NCBI RefSeq assembly: GCF_051195255.1
Contig: NZ_JBNJLK010000003.1
Span: 62,001 to 126,000 of the forward strand
DNA: 64,000 bases
Reading direction: 5' to 3'
Source: Falsirhodobacter sp051195255
GTDB lineage: Bacteria > Pseudomonadota > Alphaproteobacteria > Rhodobacterales > Rhodobacteraceae
Numbering within the stretch: the first letter of the stretch is position 1; each line of letters opens with the position of its first letter. The translations under genes were made by a program, and so were the position numbers. The notes beneath the pieces are model-generated. The model had not been told where the DNA came from, made no database searches, and worked only from the letters and a program-made list of their open reading frames with translations. This document shows, in pieces, positions 17,449 through 27,381 of this stretch.

Positions 17449-18384
17449 ATGAAAACGAATTTGAAAATTGCCGGCGTCTCGGCGCTCGCCCTGATGATCG
17501 GCGCTGCCGCTCCGGTGTTCGCGCAAACGGCTGCTGACAGCATCGTCAACCCGAACGCGATCGACGACCAGATCGACCAGCAGCGCTTCGATGTGCAGCA
17601 GCAGTTTGATCGTTCGAACGACCCGCTGCGTTATGGTACCACGGGTGCACGCGAAGGTCTGACGGGCAGCGCCTCGCTGGGCTACTCGGGCAACACCGGC
17701 AACGATGAAGGCCAAAGCCTGAACATCGGCGCCCGTCTGACGCACAACGCAGGTCCTTGGACGCAGAACCTGTCGTTCCTGATGCAGTTCGAGGAAGACG
17801 ACAACGAATCCTCGAAGGAAAAAGTGTTCGGCGTCTATGACGGCATCTACAACTTCAACGACCGTGTCTACGGCTTCGTGATGGGTCGCGTTGTCACCGA
17901 CGGTCTGGCGGATGACGTCGAAGACCAGGAAGCCGAAGACTTCTTCGACGTGACGGACGCGGACGATCTGACGCCCGCACAGCGTGACGAGATCATCGAG
18001 AACACCGTCGAACAGGACGCGTTCATCGGCATCGGTCCGGGCTACCGCATCTTCAACCGTGAAGATCTGGCATGGCGCGTCCAGGTTGGCGTGGGCCAGT
18101 CTTACCTGAAATACGGTGACGGCGAGAGCGTTTCGGAAGTGGGCTATGTCCTGTCCTCGCGCTTCTTCTGGTCGATCAATCCGAACGTGTTCGTTACCAT
18201 GGACACCGACGCGCTGAACTCGGACGAAGCGCTGCGCGTGAACAACGATCTGGGTGTGAACTTCAAGATCTCGGACGCGTTCTCGACGCGCGTCAGCTAC
18301 CTGTCGGACTACAACGAAGCGCGTGGCGGCTCGCAAGAGCGTACCGACAACACGCTGGGTCTGTCGCTGGTGTACGGGTTCTAA
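17449..18384 (+). CDS. DUF481-type outer-membrane beta-barrel protein
   Basis: A 311-residue exported protein: signal peptide to about residue 25 (APVFA before QTAADS), a Q/D-rich segment (about 35-60), then alternating beta strands ending in LSLVYGF, the terminal-phenylalanine pattern of outer-membrane barrels. The SASLGYSGNTGNDEGQSLNIGA region matches the DUF481 (YdiY, salt-induced outer-membrane protein) style in two parts, SASLGYSGNTGN and EGQSLNIGA. The GACAGGAAGTAA ribosome site is good. Codon use is biased (many CTG, GGC, AAC), hinting at high expression. The role in the membrane is unknown; porin-like or structural functions are possible. Confidence 0.82.
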   Translation: MKTNLKIAGVSALALMIGAAAPVFAQTAADSIVNPNAIDDQIDQQRFDVQQQFDRSNDPLRYGTTGAREGLTGSASLGYSGNTGNDEGQSLNIGARLTHNAGPWTQNLSFLMQFEEDDNESSKEKVFGVYDGIYNFNDRVYGFVMGRVVTDGLADDVEDQEAEDFFDVTDADDLTPAQRDEIIENTVEQDAFIGIGPGYRIFNREDLAWRVQVGVGQSYLKYGDGESVSEVGYVLSSRFFWSINPNVFVTMDTDALNSDEALRVNNDLGVNFKISDAFSTRVSYLSDYNEARGGSQERTDNTLGLSLVYGF

Positions 18385-18410
18385 GAGCCCCAATCCTTTT
18401 GCGACAAACC

Positions 18411-18710
18411 GAAGGGGTGGCGAAAGCCACCCCTTTTTCCTGTCGAAACGACAGCGCGCGTTCAGGATTTGGGAACCCGCAGCTACCAAAGCGGCCCTTT
18501 TTCTGCCGTGCCGAGAGCGCGCCGATCAGGATGCCGGAAGGATGACGAGTCCGCAGCGGCCAAAGCCGCCCCTTCTTCATGTCGCAACGGCGACATGACG
18601 ATCAGGATGTGGGGAAGGTGACGGGCCCGCAGCGACCGTGGAGAGCGGGATTTTCCCGAGAGCCTGACGAATCAGGTGGGAACCAGGTACCATGACCAGG
18701 ATCATGGCAG
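18411..18710. repeat. Degenerate tandem repeats of a ~75-bp double-hairpin unit
   Basis: Three recognisable units start at 18411, 18482 and 18556, with a weaker fourth at 18632 (spacing 71, 74 and 76 bp). Each has a hairpin core (GCGAAAGC, CCAAAGCGG, GCGGCCAAAGCCGC), a pyrimidine tract (CCCTTTTTC or CCCTTCTTC), a second hairpin (TGTCGAAACGACA in unit 1; ATGTCGCAACGGCGACAT in unit 3), then CAGGAT..GGGAA and CCGCA. The last part contains CCATGA-N6-TCATGG (18690-18707). The first unit is the gene's terminator; the others look like decayed copies. No credible gene lies in 18385-18816. Confidence 0.6.
18412..18438 (+). terminator. Terminator of the DUF481 gene
   Basis: A perfect 10-bp stem AAGGGGTGGC (18412-18421) with GCCACCCCTT (18426-18435) closes a GAAA tetraloop and ends in TTTTT, 27 bp after the stop codon. 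It is also the first element of the repeat array that follows. Confidence 0.92.
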
Positions 18711-18816
18711 AGCCAGCTCCCTCGGAAGTGCTTATCGGCCACTGGAAAAAAGCCTCGCACGAGAAGAGCAGAACCCGTCACGCCCGATGTAGGGTGCAAC
18801 GGGCCGTCGTGCAAGT

Positions 18817-19848
18817 TCAGTCGACGTAGACTTCGGGAATGTTCTTGGGGGCGCGGTCCAGCCATTCGGGCACGGGAAGGCCCTTGTCCTTCAGGAAGGC
18901 CGGGTTGAACAGCTTGGACTGGTAGCGATTGCCGAAATCGCACAGCACCGTCACGATCGTGTGGCCCGGTCCCATTTCCTTGGCCATCCGGATGGCGCCT
19001 GCGACGTTGATGCCGGACGAACCGCCCAGGCACAGGCCCTCGTCCTCCAGCATGTCAAACACCAAGGGCAGGGCTTCGGCATCCGAGATCCGCCAGCTGT
19101 AGTCGGGTGTGAACCCTTCTAGGTTGGCCGTGATCCGCCCCTGGCCAATCCCTTCGGTGATGGAGCTTCCGGGCGACGCGAATTCGCCCGTGGTGTAGAA
19201 CGCGTGCAGGGCCGCACCTTCGGGATCGGCGAGGCCGATCTTCACGCCTTTCGGCTGCAGGGCCATCCCGACGCCGGCCAGCGTGCCGCCGGAACCGACC
19301 GCGCAGACAAAGCCGTCCACCTTGCCGTTCGTCTGTTCCCAGATCTCGGGGCCCGTGCCTTCGATATGGGCCTGACGGTTGGCGAGGTTGTCGAACTGGT
19401 TGGCCCAGATCGCGCCGTTCGGCTCGGTCCGGGCGAGTTCTTCCGCCAGACGCTGGGAATAGCGGACATAGTTGTTGGGGTTCTTGTAGGGCGCCGCCGG
19501 CACCTGGACCAGTTCGGCCCCGGCCAGACGCAGCATGTCCTTCTTTTCCTGGCTTTGCGTTTCCGGGATCACGATCACGGTGCGGAAACCCATGGACGCC
19601 CCCACCAGCGCAAGGCCGATGCCCGTATTGCCGGCGGTGCCTTCGACGATCGTCCCGCCGGGTTTCAGCACGCCCCGCGCCACGGCGTCCCGGATGATGT
19701 ACAGGGCCGCACGGTCCTTGACCGACTGCCCGGGGTTGAGAAACTCGCATTTTCCCAAAATCTCGCACCCCGTCTCCTCGGACGCGCGGCGCAGGCGGAT
19801 GAGGGGGGTGTTGCCGATGGCCTCGGCCAGATCGATGCGGATCGTCAT
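18817..19848 (-). CDS. Cysteine synthase A-type PLP enzyme
   Basis: Beta-replacement enzyme forming cysteine from O-acetylserine and sulfide. The 343-residue protein has the PLP lysine motif NPGQSVKDRA, the EGTAGNTGIGLA loop, and the PLP-phosphate loop VGSGGTLAGVG, typical of the CysK/CBS fold II family. The start at 19848 has AAGGAG upstream; the earlier ATG at 19869 adds seven residues. The K-C-E-F variation in GKCEFLNPG and the length (longer than O-acetylserine sulfhydrylase B) leave some room for a related beta-synthase, so I give no symbol. Confidence 0.88.
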   Translation of the reverse strand: MTIRIDLAEAIGNTPLIRLRRASEETGCEILGKCEFLNPGQSVKDRAALYIIRDAVARGVLKPGGTIVEGTAGNTGIGLALVGASMGFRTVIVIPETQSQEKKDMLRLAGAELVQVPAAPYKNPNNYVRYSQRLAEELARTEPNGAIWANQFDNLANRQAHIEGTGPEIWEQTNGKVDGFVCAVGSGGTLAGVGMALQPKGVKIGLADPEGAALHAFYTTGEFASPGSSITEGIGQGRITANLEGFTPDYSWRISDAEALPLVFDMLEDEGLCLGGSSGINVAGAIRMAKEMGPGHTIVTVLCDFGNRYQSKLFNPAFLKDKGLPVPEWLDRAPKNIPEVYVD

Positions 19849-19949
19849 GCGAAACTCCTTCTCTGCCATAAGGTGTAGGGTGGCGATCGGATGCTTGCAA
19901 GACGCGCCCGCCCGCGCGAGAACGGGACGAGCAATGAAGGAGAGACGCC

Positions 19950-21079
<1,130 letters not shown>

Positions 21080-21080
<1 letters not shown>

Positions 21081-21448
21081 TGCGGCGGGCCGGTCTTCTT
21101 CTGGCGCTTCTGGCCGCGACGCCGGTCGCGGCGCAGGACGCGGTCAATGGCGGCAAGGTCTTTCGCAAATGCATGGCCTGCCATTCGCTGGCCGAAGGCG
21201 TGGACCGCATCGGCCCCAACCTGCACGCGATCGTGGGGCGGCCGGTGGCCGGCGCGCCCCGCTATGCCTATTCCGCCGCCCTGCGGGAGCTGGGCAGCGA
21301 GGGGGCGGTCTGGGACGACGCACGGCTTGCGGCATTCCTGGCCGATCCCAAGGCCGCCATCCCCGGCACCAAGATGGTCTTTGCTGGTCTGAAGACCGAA
21401 CAGGACATCGCCGACATCATCGCCTATCTGAAAGAGACTGCGGAATGA
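21080..21448 (+). CDS. cycI: Class I c-type cytochrome (isocytochrome c2-like)
   Basis: A 122-residue periplasmic electron carrier: signal peptide MRRAGLLLALLAATPVAAQ, heme-binding CMACH at residues 31-35 and the axial methionine in GTKMVFAG (Met99), the cytochrome c2 pattern. It overlaps the formaldehyde dehydrogenase gene by TGATG and the following phosphatase gene by ATGA. By analogy with the R. sphaeroides pair it may carry electrons during growth on formaldehyde-generating substrates, but NAD-linked AdhI would not reduce it directly. Confidence 0.9.
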
Positions 21449-22080
21449 GACTGATTTTCGACCTGGACGGCACGCTGGTGGACAGCCTGCCCGACATCCA
21501 CGCCGCCGCCTCGGCCACCTTGGTGGAGATGGGGCGCGATCCGCTGGATCTGGCCACCATCCGCAGCTTCATCGGCCACGGGGTGGAGCCTTTGGTGATC
21601 GACATCATGAACGCTTCGGGCGCGCAAGGCGACCGTGCGGTCTGGGTGGAGGTGTTCAGCCGCCATTATGGGCACGACAACAGCACCCTGACCCGCCCCT
21701 TCGACGGGGTGGTGGAGGCGCTGGCCGCCTTGGCCCCGCTGGGACGCATGGGCCTGTGCACGAACAAGCCGCACGGGCTGGCACTGGGGGTGCTGCAGGC
21801 GCTTGACCTTGGCCCCTTCGAGGTGGTGATCGGCGGCGACAGCCTGCCGCAGAAGAAGCCCGACCCCGCCCCGCTGCTGGCGGCGGCGCAAGCGCTGGGT
21901 GAGGGGCCGGTCCTTTACATCGGCGACAGCGAGGTGGATGCGGCCACGGCCCATGCGGCGGGCATCGATTTCGCGCTGTTCACCGGCGGATATCGCAAGA
22001 CGGATGCGGCCGAACTGCCGCACCGCTTCCTGTTCGACAACTGGTCCGAACTGCCGGCGCGGGTTCAGTCGATGCTGTGA
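21445..22080 (+). CDS. gph: HAD-family phosphatase, phosphoglycolate phosphatase-like
   Basis: Probably hydrolyses 2-phosphoglycolate or a similar small phosphate ester. The 211-residue protein has the HAD nucleophile motif FDLDGTLVDS at its start, motif II CTNK, the lysine in PQKKPDP, and motif IV IGDSEVDAATA, with a cap domain between (about 15-85). It is third in an overlapping operon with adhI and cycI. Its 3' end overlaps the convergent P450 gene by 16 bp. The exact substrate is not determined by the sequence. Confidence 0.87.
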   Translation: MRLIFDLDGTLVDSLPDIHAAASATLVEMGRDPLDLATIRSFIGHGVEPLVIDIMNASGAQGDRAVWVEVFSRHYGHDNSTLTRPFDGVVEALAALAPLGRMGLCTNKPHGLALGVLQALDLGPFEVVIGGDSLPQKKPDPAPLLAAAQALGEGPVLYIGDSEVDAATAHAAGIDFALFTGGYRKTDAAELPHRFLFDNWSELPARVQSML

Positions 22081-23327
22081 ACCCGGATCCGCACGCCCGA
22101 CGCAGGCTGTGCGGGGATGCGGTTCATGGCGACGGACAGGTCCTGTTCCGGCACGTCATACCGCATCTCGCAGCACAGCATCCGCACGGCGGAGGACATG
22201 AGCGCGAGGGTCGCCGCCTCTCCGGGGCAGCGGTGGGTGGTGGCGACATCGCCCGCGCCCTGCGGGGCGAAGGCGGGATCGTCCAGCGTCCAGTCCAGCA
22301 TCCTTTCGGGACGGAACCGGTCCGGCTGCGGGAAGAAGCGGGGATCGTGATGCGTGCCATGGATGTCGAAGATCACGCGCGTGCCCGCCGGGATGGTTGC
22401 CCCCTGCCACGTCACCTCGCGTTCCGTCATCGCGGCGGTGAAGGGGAAGAAGGGGGAGGTGCGGCGCACCTCCTCGCAGAAGTCGGGGATGTAGTCGGCG
22501 TTGCCGCTGTTGAACAAGCCGCACCAGATGGGGTGTTCGTGCAGCGCCTTTGCCGCAAAGGCAATGTAGCGGCCCACGGCCACGATAGGGCGCAGCAGGT
22601 TCAGTGCCTCCACCGCGGCGACATCGGGCGGCATCTCGTTCGCCAGGATGGTCAGCGGGCTGCGTTCGGGCGCCTTCCCCGCGCGGATCTCGTTCGCGAT
22701 CCAGCGTTCGACGCCGCGGCGCTGCCACAACGTCTTCAGGGTGCCGGGACCGAAATGGCCGGACCGGTCGCTCATGTCGAACAGGATACGGGTCAGGCGG
22801 GCCAGACGCCCCTCGGACGGGTAAAGGCCGACCCAGTGGCAGGCGGCACGGGCCAGCGCGTTGTTCGCCAGTTCCATCACCGTGATGTTCAAGCCGGGGC
22901 GGATCTGAGATCGCCACGCGGCCTCGAACCCGCGAACCAGCGCATCAACGCGTCCCTCCCCCATCAGCAGGCGGATGAACAGGGCCTTGCGGCGCCGGTG
23001 CTCCGCCCCCTCCATCTGCTGGACGCTGCCTTTGTCCTGAAGCAGGCGCAGCACCGTGGCGGGCATCGCGCCCTTCCGGGTCAGCCCGTCCGCGCCATAC
23101 AGAAGCTGTGCGGCTTCGGGGCCGCGCAGGCAGACGGCGTCCTTTCCCAGCAAGCGGATACGGAAGCCGTCCACCCCAAGGGCGTCGCAATGGGTGCGGA
23201 TGAAGTCGTAGCCCTGCCGCAGCATCGGCAGCGTGTGGTCAAGGCCACGCAGCTTTGGCAGTGTTGCGGGAATGGCGACGTCCACGCCGTCCTGACGGCC
23301 AAAGGCCTCATGGTCCTGTCGTGTCAT
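22065..23327 (-). CDS. CYP152-type cytochrome P450 (fatty acid peroxygenase candidate)
   Basis: Heme-thiolate enzyme likely using hydrogen peroxide to hydroxylate or decarboxylate fatty acids. With the start at 23327 (GGGAGAG upstream) it has 420 residues. The heme cysteine sits in HRCPGE (Cys367) within FAPQGAGDVATTHRCPGE. In the I helix the usual acid-alcohol pair is replaced by Arg246-Pro247 in LLRPIVAVGRY, the carboxylate-binding hallmark of CYP152. No redox partner gene is adjacent, which fits a peroxygenase. Converges with and overlaps gph by 16 bp. Confidence 0.88.
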   Translation of the reverse strand: MTRQDHEAFGRQDGVDVAIPATLPKLRGLDHTLPMLRQGYDFIRTHCDALGVDGFRIRLLGKDAVCLRGPEAAQLLYGADGLTRKGAMPATVLRLLQDKGSVQQMEGAEHRRRKALFIRLLMGEGRVDALVRGFEAAWRSQIRPGLNITVMELANNALARAACHWVGLYPSEGRLARLTRILFDMSDRSGHFGPGTLKTLWQRRGVERWIANEIRAGKAPERSPLTILANEMPPDVAAVEALNLLRPIVAVGRYIAFAAKALHEHPIWCGLFNSGNADYIPDFCEEVRRTSPFFPFTAAMTEREVTWQGATIPAGTRVIFDIHGTHHDPRFFPQPDRFRPERMLDWTLDDPAFAPQGAGDVATTHRCPGEAATLALMSSAVRMLCCEMRYDVPEQDLSVAMNRIPAQPASGVRIRVHSID

Positions 23328-23401
23328 CTGAAAAACTCTCCCGATCGCTGCACATGGCAGGTCTGCCGCACCAACGCGGTCGGCGGGGAAGTGTTCCAAC
23401 A

Positions 23402-23427
23402 AAAAAGACCCCCGAAGGGGTCTTTTT
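23402..23427 (-). terminator. Terminator of gcrA
   Basis: A perfect 11-bp stem AAAAAGACCCC (23402-23412) with GGGGTCTTTTT (23417-23427), loop CGAA. Read on the minus strand it overlaps the gcrA stop codon and ends in a T tract; it lies between gcrA and the P450 start and is symmetrical. Confidence 0.9.
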
Positions 23428-23996
23428 CAGCGGCGGCGGTCGCGGCGGGCGCTCATCGGTTGGAAGGCCACACCGACATGCGCCTCGCAGTAAGGTTTAC
23501 CGGCGGCACAGGGCAGGCCGCAGAACCAGAAATCCTCGGTCGCGGGATCGCCGATGGGCCATTTGCAGGTCCGCTCGGTCAGTTCCATCAGGGTCAGGCG
23601 ACGGGCGCGCTTTTCCACCTCGCGCTGCGAGGCGAGGGCTTCGGGGCTGATCTCGTTCGCGGACGGCTGCGGGGGCAGGGGCTGGCCGGCCGGCGCGATC
23701 GGGCGGCGCGCGGGCACCACGGCCATCGGGGCCGGGGCCACCGGCGGCACCGGGCGCGGGGGTTCCGGCTCGCTCACCGGTTCGGGGCGCAAGGGTTCGG
23801 GCGCGGGCGCAAGGACGGGTTCCGCCACCGGAACCTCCTCACCCTCGGCGCCGCGGTTGGACAGGCCCAGCCGGTGCACCTTGCCGATGACGGCGTTGCG
23901 GGTCACGCCGCCCAGCACCTTGGCGATCTGGCTGGCCGACTGGCCTTCCGTCCACATGCGCTTCAGGGTTTCAACGCGTTCATCTGTCCAGGACAT
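23427..23996 (-). CDS. gcrA: Cell-cycle regulator GcrA
   Basis: Alphaproteobacterial cofactor of sigma70 that recognises CcrM-methylated promoters. The 189-residue protein opens MSWTDERVETLKRMW and continues with the helix-turn-helix ASQIAKVLGGVTRNAVIGKV; a proline-rich linker (about 55-115) leads to the C-terminal sigma-binding domain with TCKWPIGDP, FCGLPC and PYCEAH. The ATG at 23996 fits GcrA; the longer frame to 24068 does not. A strong terminator covers its stop. Confidence 0.95.
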   Translation of the reverse strand: MSWTDERVETLKRMWTEGQSASQIAKVLGGVTRNAVIGKVHRLGLSNRGAEGEEVPVAEPVLAPAPEPLRPEPVSEPEPPRPVPPVAPAPMAVVPARRPIAPAGQPLPPQPSANEISPEALASQREVEKRARRLTLMELTERTCKWPIGDPATEDFWFCGLPCAAGKPYCEAHVGVAFQPMSARRDRRR

Positions 23997-24285
23997 GCAG
24001 GTCTTCCACCAGGGTTCCGCTTCGGCGCAGTTTATCCGCGCGAGGGGCCGAGATACAAGTCCGGCCAAGGGAATTCAAGGGCCGAGGCGGAAAGTGCTTG
24101 TCAAGGCGCGGGGGCGTGGCTAACGATCTGGCCCATGATCGCATGGGTTACATATCGTCCCCGACGTCGCTGACGTTCCCGATCGCGCCTTCGCGCGGGC
24201 GTTTTTCCGCGTGCATCCCTTATGACGTTGACTTGACGATGTGCCTTTGGCACGCCTTGCGTCGTCTTTCCCAAGGATATCCCTC

Positions 24286-25446
24286 ATGATCCCTTCCGTC
24301 CTGCCGACCTACAACCGTGCCCCGCTTGCCTTTGTCGAAGGCAAGGGAAGCTGGCTGATCGCCGAGGACGGGAGCCGATACCTGGACATGGGCGCGGGCA
24401 TCGCCGTGAACGTGCTGGGTCACGCCGCGCCGGAACTGGTGGACACGATCAGCCAGCAGGCGGCGAAGCTGTGGCACGTGTCGAACCTGTACCGCATCCC
24501 CGAGCAGGAGGCCCTGGCCAAGGCCCTGACCGAAGCCACCTTTGCCGACACCGTCTTCTTCACCAATTCGGGCACCGAGGCGATGGAGCTGGCCGTGAAG
24601 ATGGCCCGCAAGTATTGGTACGAGCACGGCGACCGGTCCGACATCGTGGCCTTCCACGGCGCGTTCCACGGGCGGTCGTCGGCGGCGATCGCGGCGTCGG
24701 GGTCGGAAAAGATGGTGAAGGGCTTCGGCCCATTGCTGCCGGGCTTTGTGCAGGTGGACTTCGACGACATGGCATCCCTGGAGGCGATCACCGAGACGAC
24801 GGCCGCCGTCGTCATCGAACCCGCACAGGGCGAGGGCGGGATCCGCGTCGCGTCCGACGCCTTCCTGAAGGCGCTGCGTGCCAAATGCGACGAAACCGGC
24901 ACGCTCCTGATCTTTGACGAGGTGCAGTGCGGCATGGGCCGGACGGGCAAGCTGTTCGCCCATGAATGGGCGGGCGTCACGCCCGACATCATGATGGTGG
25001 CCAAGGGCATCGGCGGCGGCTTCCCGCTGGGCGCTGTGCTGGCCACGGAAAACGCGGCGCGCGGCATGGTGGCCGGCACGCACGGGTCCACCTATGGCGG
25101 CAACCCCCTGGGCTGCGCCGTGGGCGGCCGCGTGATGCAGATCGTGTCCGACCCCGCATTCCTGGCCGAGGTGGGGCGCAAGGCCTCGCTGTTCCGGCAG
25201 GGGCTGGAAGGGCTCGTCGCCTCGCATCCCGGCGTGTTCGAAGCGGTGCGCGGGCAGGGGCTGCTGCTGGGGCTGAAATGCGTGAAGCCGGCGGGCGACG
25301 TGGTCAAGGCGGGCTATGACCAGCACATCCTGACGGTGGCCGCGGCGGACAACGTGATCCGCCTGCTGCCCGCCCTGAACATCCCGGACGAGGATATCGC
25401 CGAAGCGCTGGCACGGCTTGACTGCGCCGCCGCGACCCTCGCCTGA
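24286..25446 (+). CDS. argD: Acetylornithine aminotransferase
   Basis: Makes N-acetylornithine from the semialdehyde in arginine synthesis (class III PLP enzyme). The 386-residue protein has the TNSGTEAMELAVK segment, the IFDEVQCGMGRTG motif and the PLP lysine in MMVAKGIGGGFPLGA. The ATG at 24286 follows AAGGATATCCCTC; an upstream frame from 24241 adds 15 residues with no homology. It is followed by argF after 22 bp. A weak hairpin (CGCGC-CTTC-GCGCG, 24184-24197) before a T run lies 80 bp upstream of the start. Confidence 0.96.
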   Translation: MIPSVLPTYNRAPLAFVEGKGSWLIAEDGSRYLDMGAGIAVNVLGHAAPELVDTISQQAAKLWHVSNLYRIPEQEALAKALTEATFADTVFFTNSGTEAMELAVKMARKYWYEHGDRSDIVAFHGAFHGRSSAAIAASGSEKMVKGFGPLLPGFVQVDFDDMASLEAITETTAAVVIEPAQGEGGIRVASDAFLKALRAKCDETGTLLIFDEVQCGMGRTGKLFAHEWAGVTPDIMMVAKGIGGGFPLGAVLATENAARGMVAGTHGSTYGGNPLGCAVGGRVMQIVSDPAFLAEVGRKASLFRQGLEGLVASHPGVFEAVRGQGLLLGLKCVKPAGDVVKAGYDQHILTVAAADNVIRLLPALNIPDEDIAEALARLDCAAATLA

Positions 25447-25468
25447 CCCCTTGCCCGGTAGACATGAC

Positions 25469-26391
<923 letters not shown>

Positions 26392-26395
<4 letters not shown>

Positions 26396-27336
26396 GCTCC
26401 GGCCTTGTTCAACTCGCGCAGGCTGTCCTCGGACAGTTCCAGCTGCACGCCATTGGCCAGTTCCGCCACCTGATCGGGGGAGCTGGCCGAGGCGAGCGCG
26501 CCGACCACGCCCGGCTGTGCCACGATCCAGGCCAGTGCGATTTCCGTCAGGCTGGCGCCTTCGCGTTCCGCGGCGCGGTCCATCGCGTGCAGGATGGTGT
26601 AGCCCTTGGGGTTCAGGAACCGCTCGCCGATCTTGGCGCCGCGGGTGGATTTCTTCAGGTCATCCTCGGACCGGTACTTGCCGGTCAGGAAGCCCGCCGC
26701 GAGTGAATAGAAGGGCAGGAGGCTGAGGCCGTTGCCCTGCATCAGTTCGGCCAGGTCGGCGTCGTACTTGTCGCGGGTGTAAAGGTTGAACTCGTTCTGC
26801 ACGGACTGGTACTGCGCGACGTGCGTTTCCTTGGAGGTGCGGATCGCGCGTTCCAGTTCGGCCGTGTTGTAGTTGGAGCAGCCGATCCACCGCACCTTGC
26901 CCGCCTTCACCAGCCGGTCATAAGCTTCCAGCGTTTCCACCTCGGACGTGTCGGGGTCGGGCTGGTGGCTTTGATACAGGTCGATGTAGTCGGTCTGCAG
27001 GCGCGTCAGCGACTCTTCCACCGCTTCCTCGATCCGCTTGGCGGACAGGCCCTTGCGGCCGTCGCCCATGTCCATCCCGGTCTTGGTGAAGATGTGCACC
27101 TTGTCGCGGTTGCCGCGCGCCTTCATCCAGCGGCCGATGATGCGTTCGCTTTCGCTGTCATTGCCCGGCACCCAGCGGGAATAGACGTCCGCCGTGTCCA
27201 GCGCCGTGAAGCCCGCATCGACAAAGGCGTCGAAGGTCCGGAACGAGGTGTCCTCGTCCGCCGTCCAGCCTGCGGTGTTGGTGCCCAGCACCCAGGGTTC
27301 GATCAGGATGTCGGTCTGGCCCAGTCTGCGTTTCAT
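26392..27336 (-). CDS. Aldo/keto reductase
   Basis: NADPH-dependent carbonyl reductase of unknown substrate. The 314-residue TIM-barrel protein shows the catalytic tetrad: Asp and Tyr in LDTADVYSR, Lys in IFTKTG, His in YQSHQPDPDT. NADPH-binding serines and arginines are in the late LASASSPDQV segment. The start at 27336 (MKRRLG) is followed by DILIEPWVLGTNT; an upstream ATG at 27360 is rejected. Resembles the YajO/Tas group of oxidoreductases. Confidence 0.9.
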
Positions 27337-27381
27337 GGAAAGCCTCCTTTTCCCACCCAACGCATCGGGGGCCGATCGGGT

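Noticed and set aside
18323..18598. Open frames on both strands over the region after the DUF481 gene
   Set aside because: They start inside the DUF481 gene or run through hairpin repeats, have no ribosome site and no motif.
18411..18710. CRISPR-like array
   Set aside because: The repeats are degenerate, ~75 bp long, without spacers and without cas genes nearby.
24184..24206. CGCGC-CTTC-GCGCG hairpin before a T run upstream of argD
   Set aside because: Only a 5-bp stem and separated from the T run by GGCG; too weak to call as terminator or attenuator, so it is only mentioned with argD.
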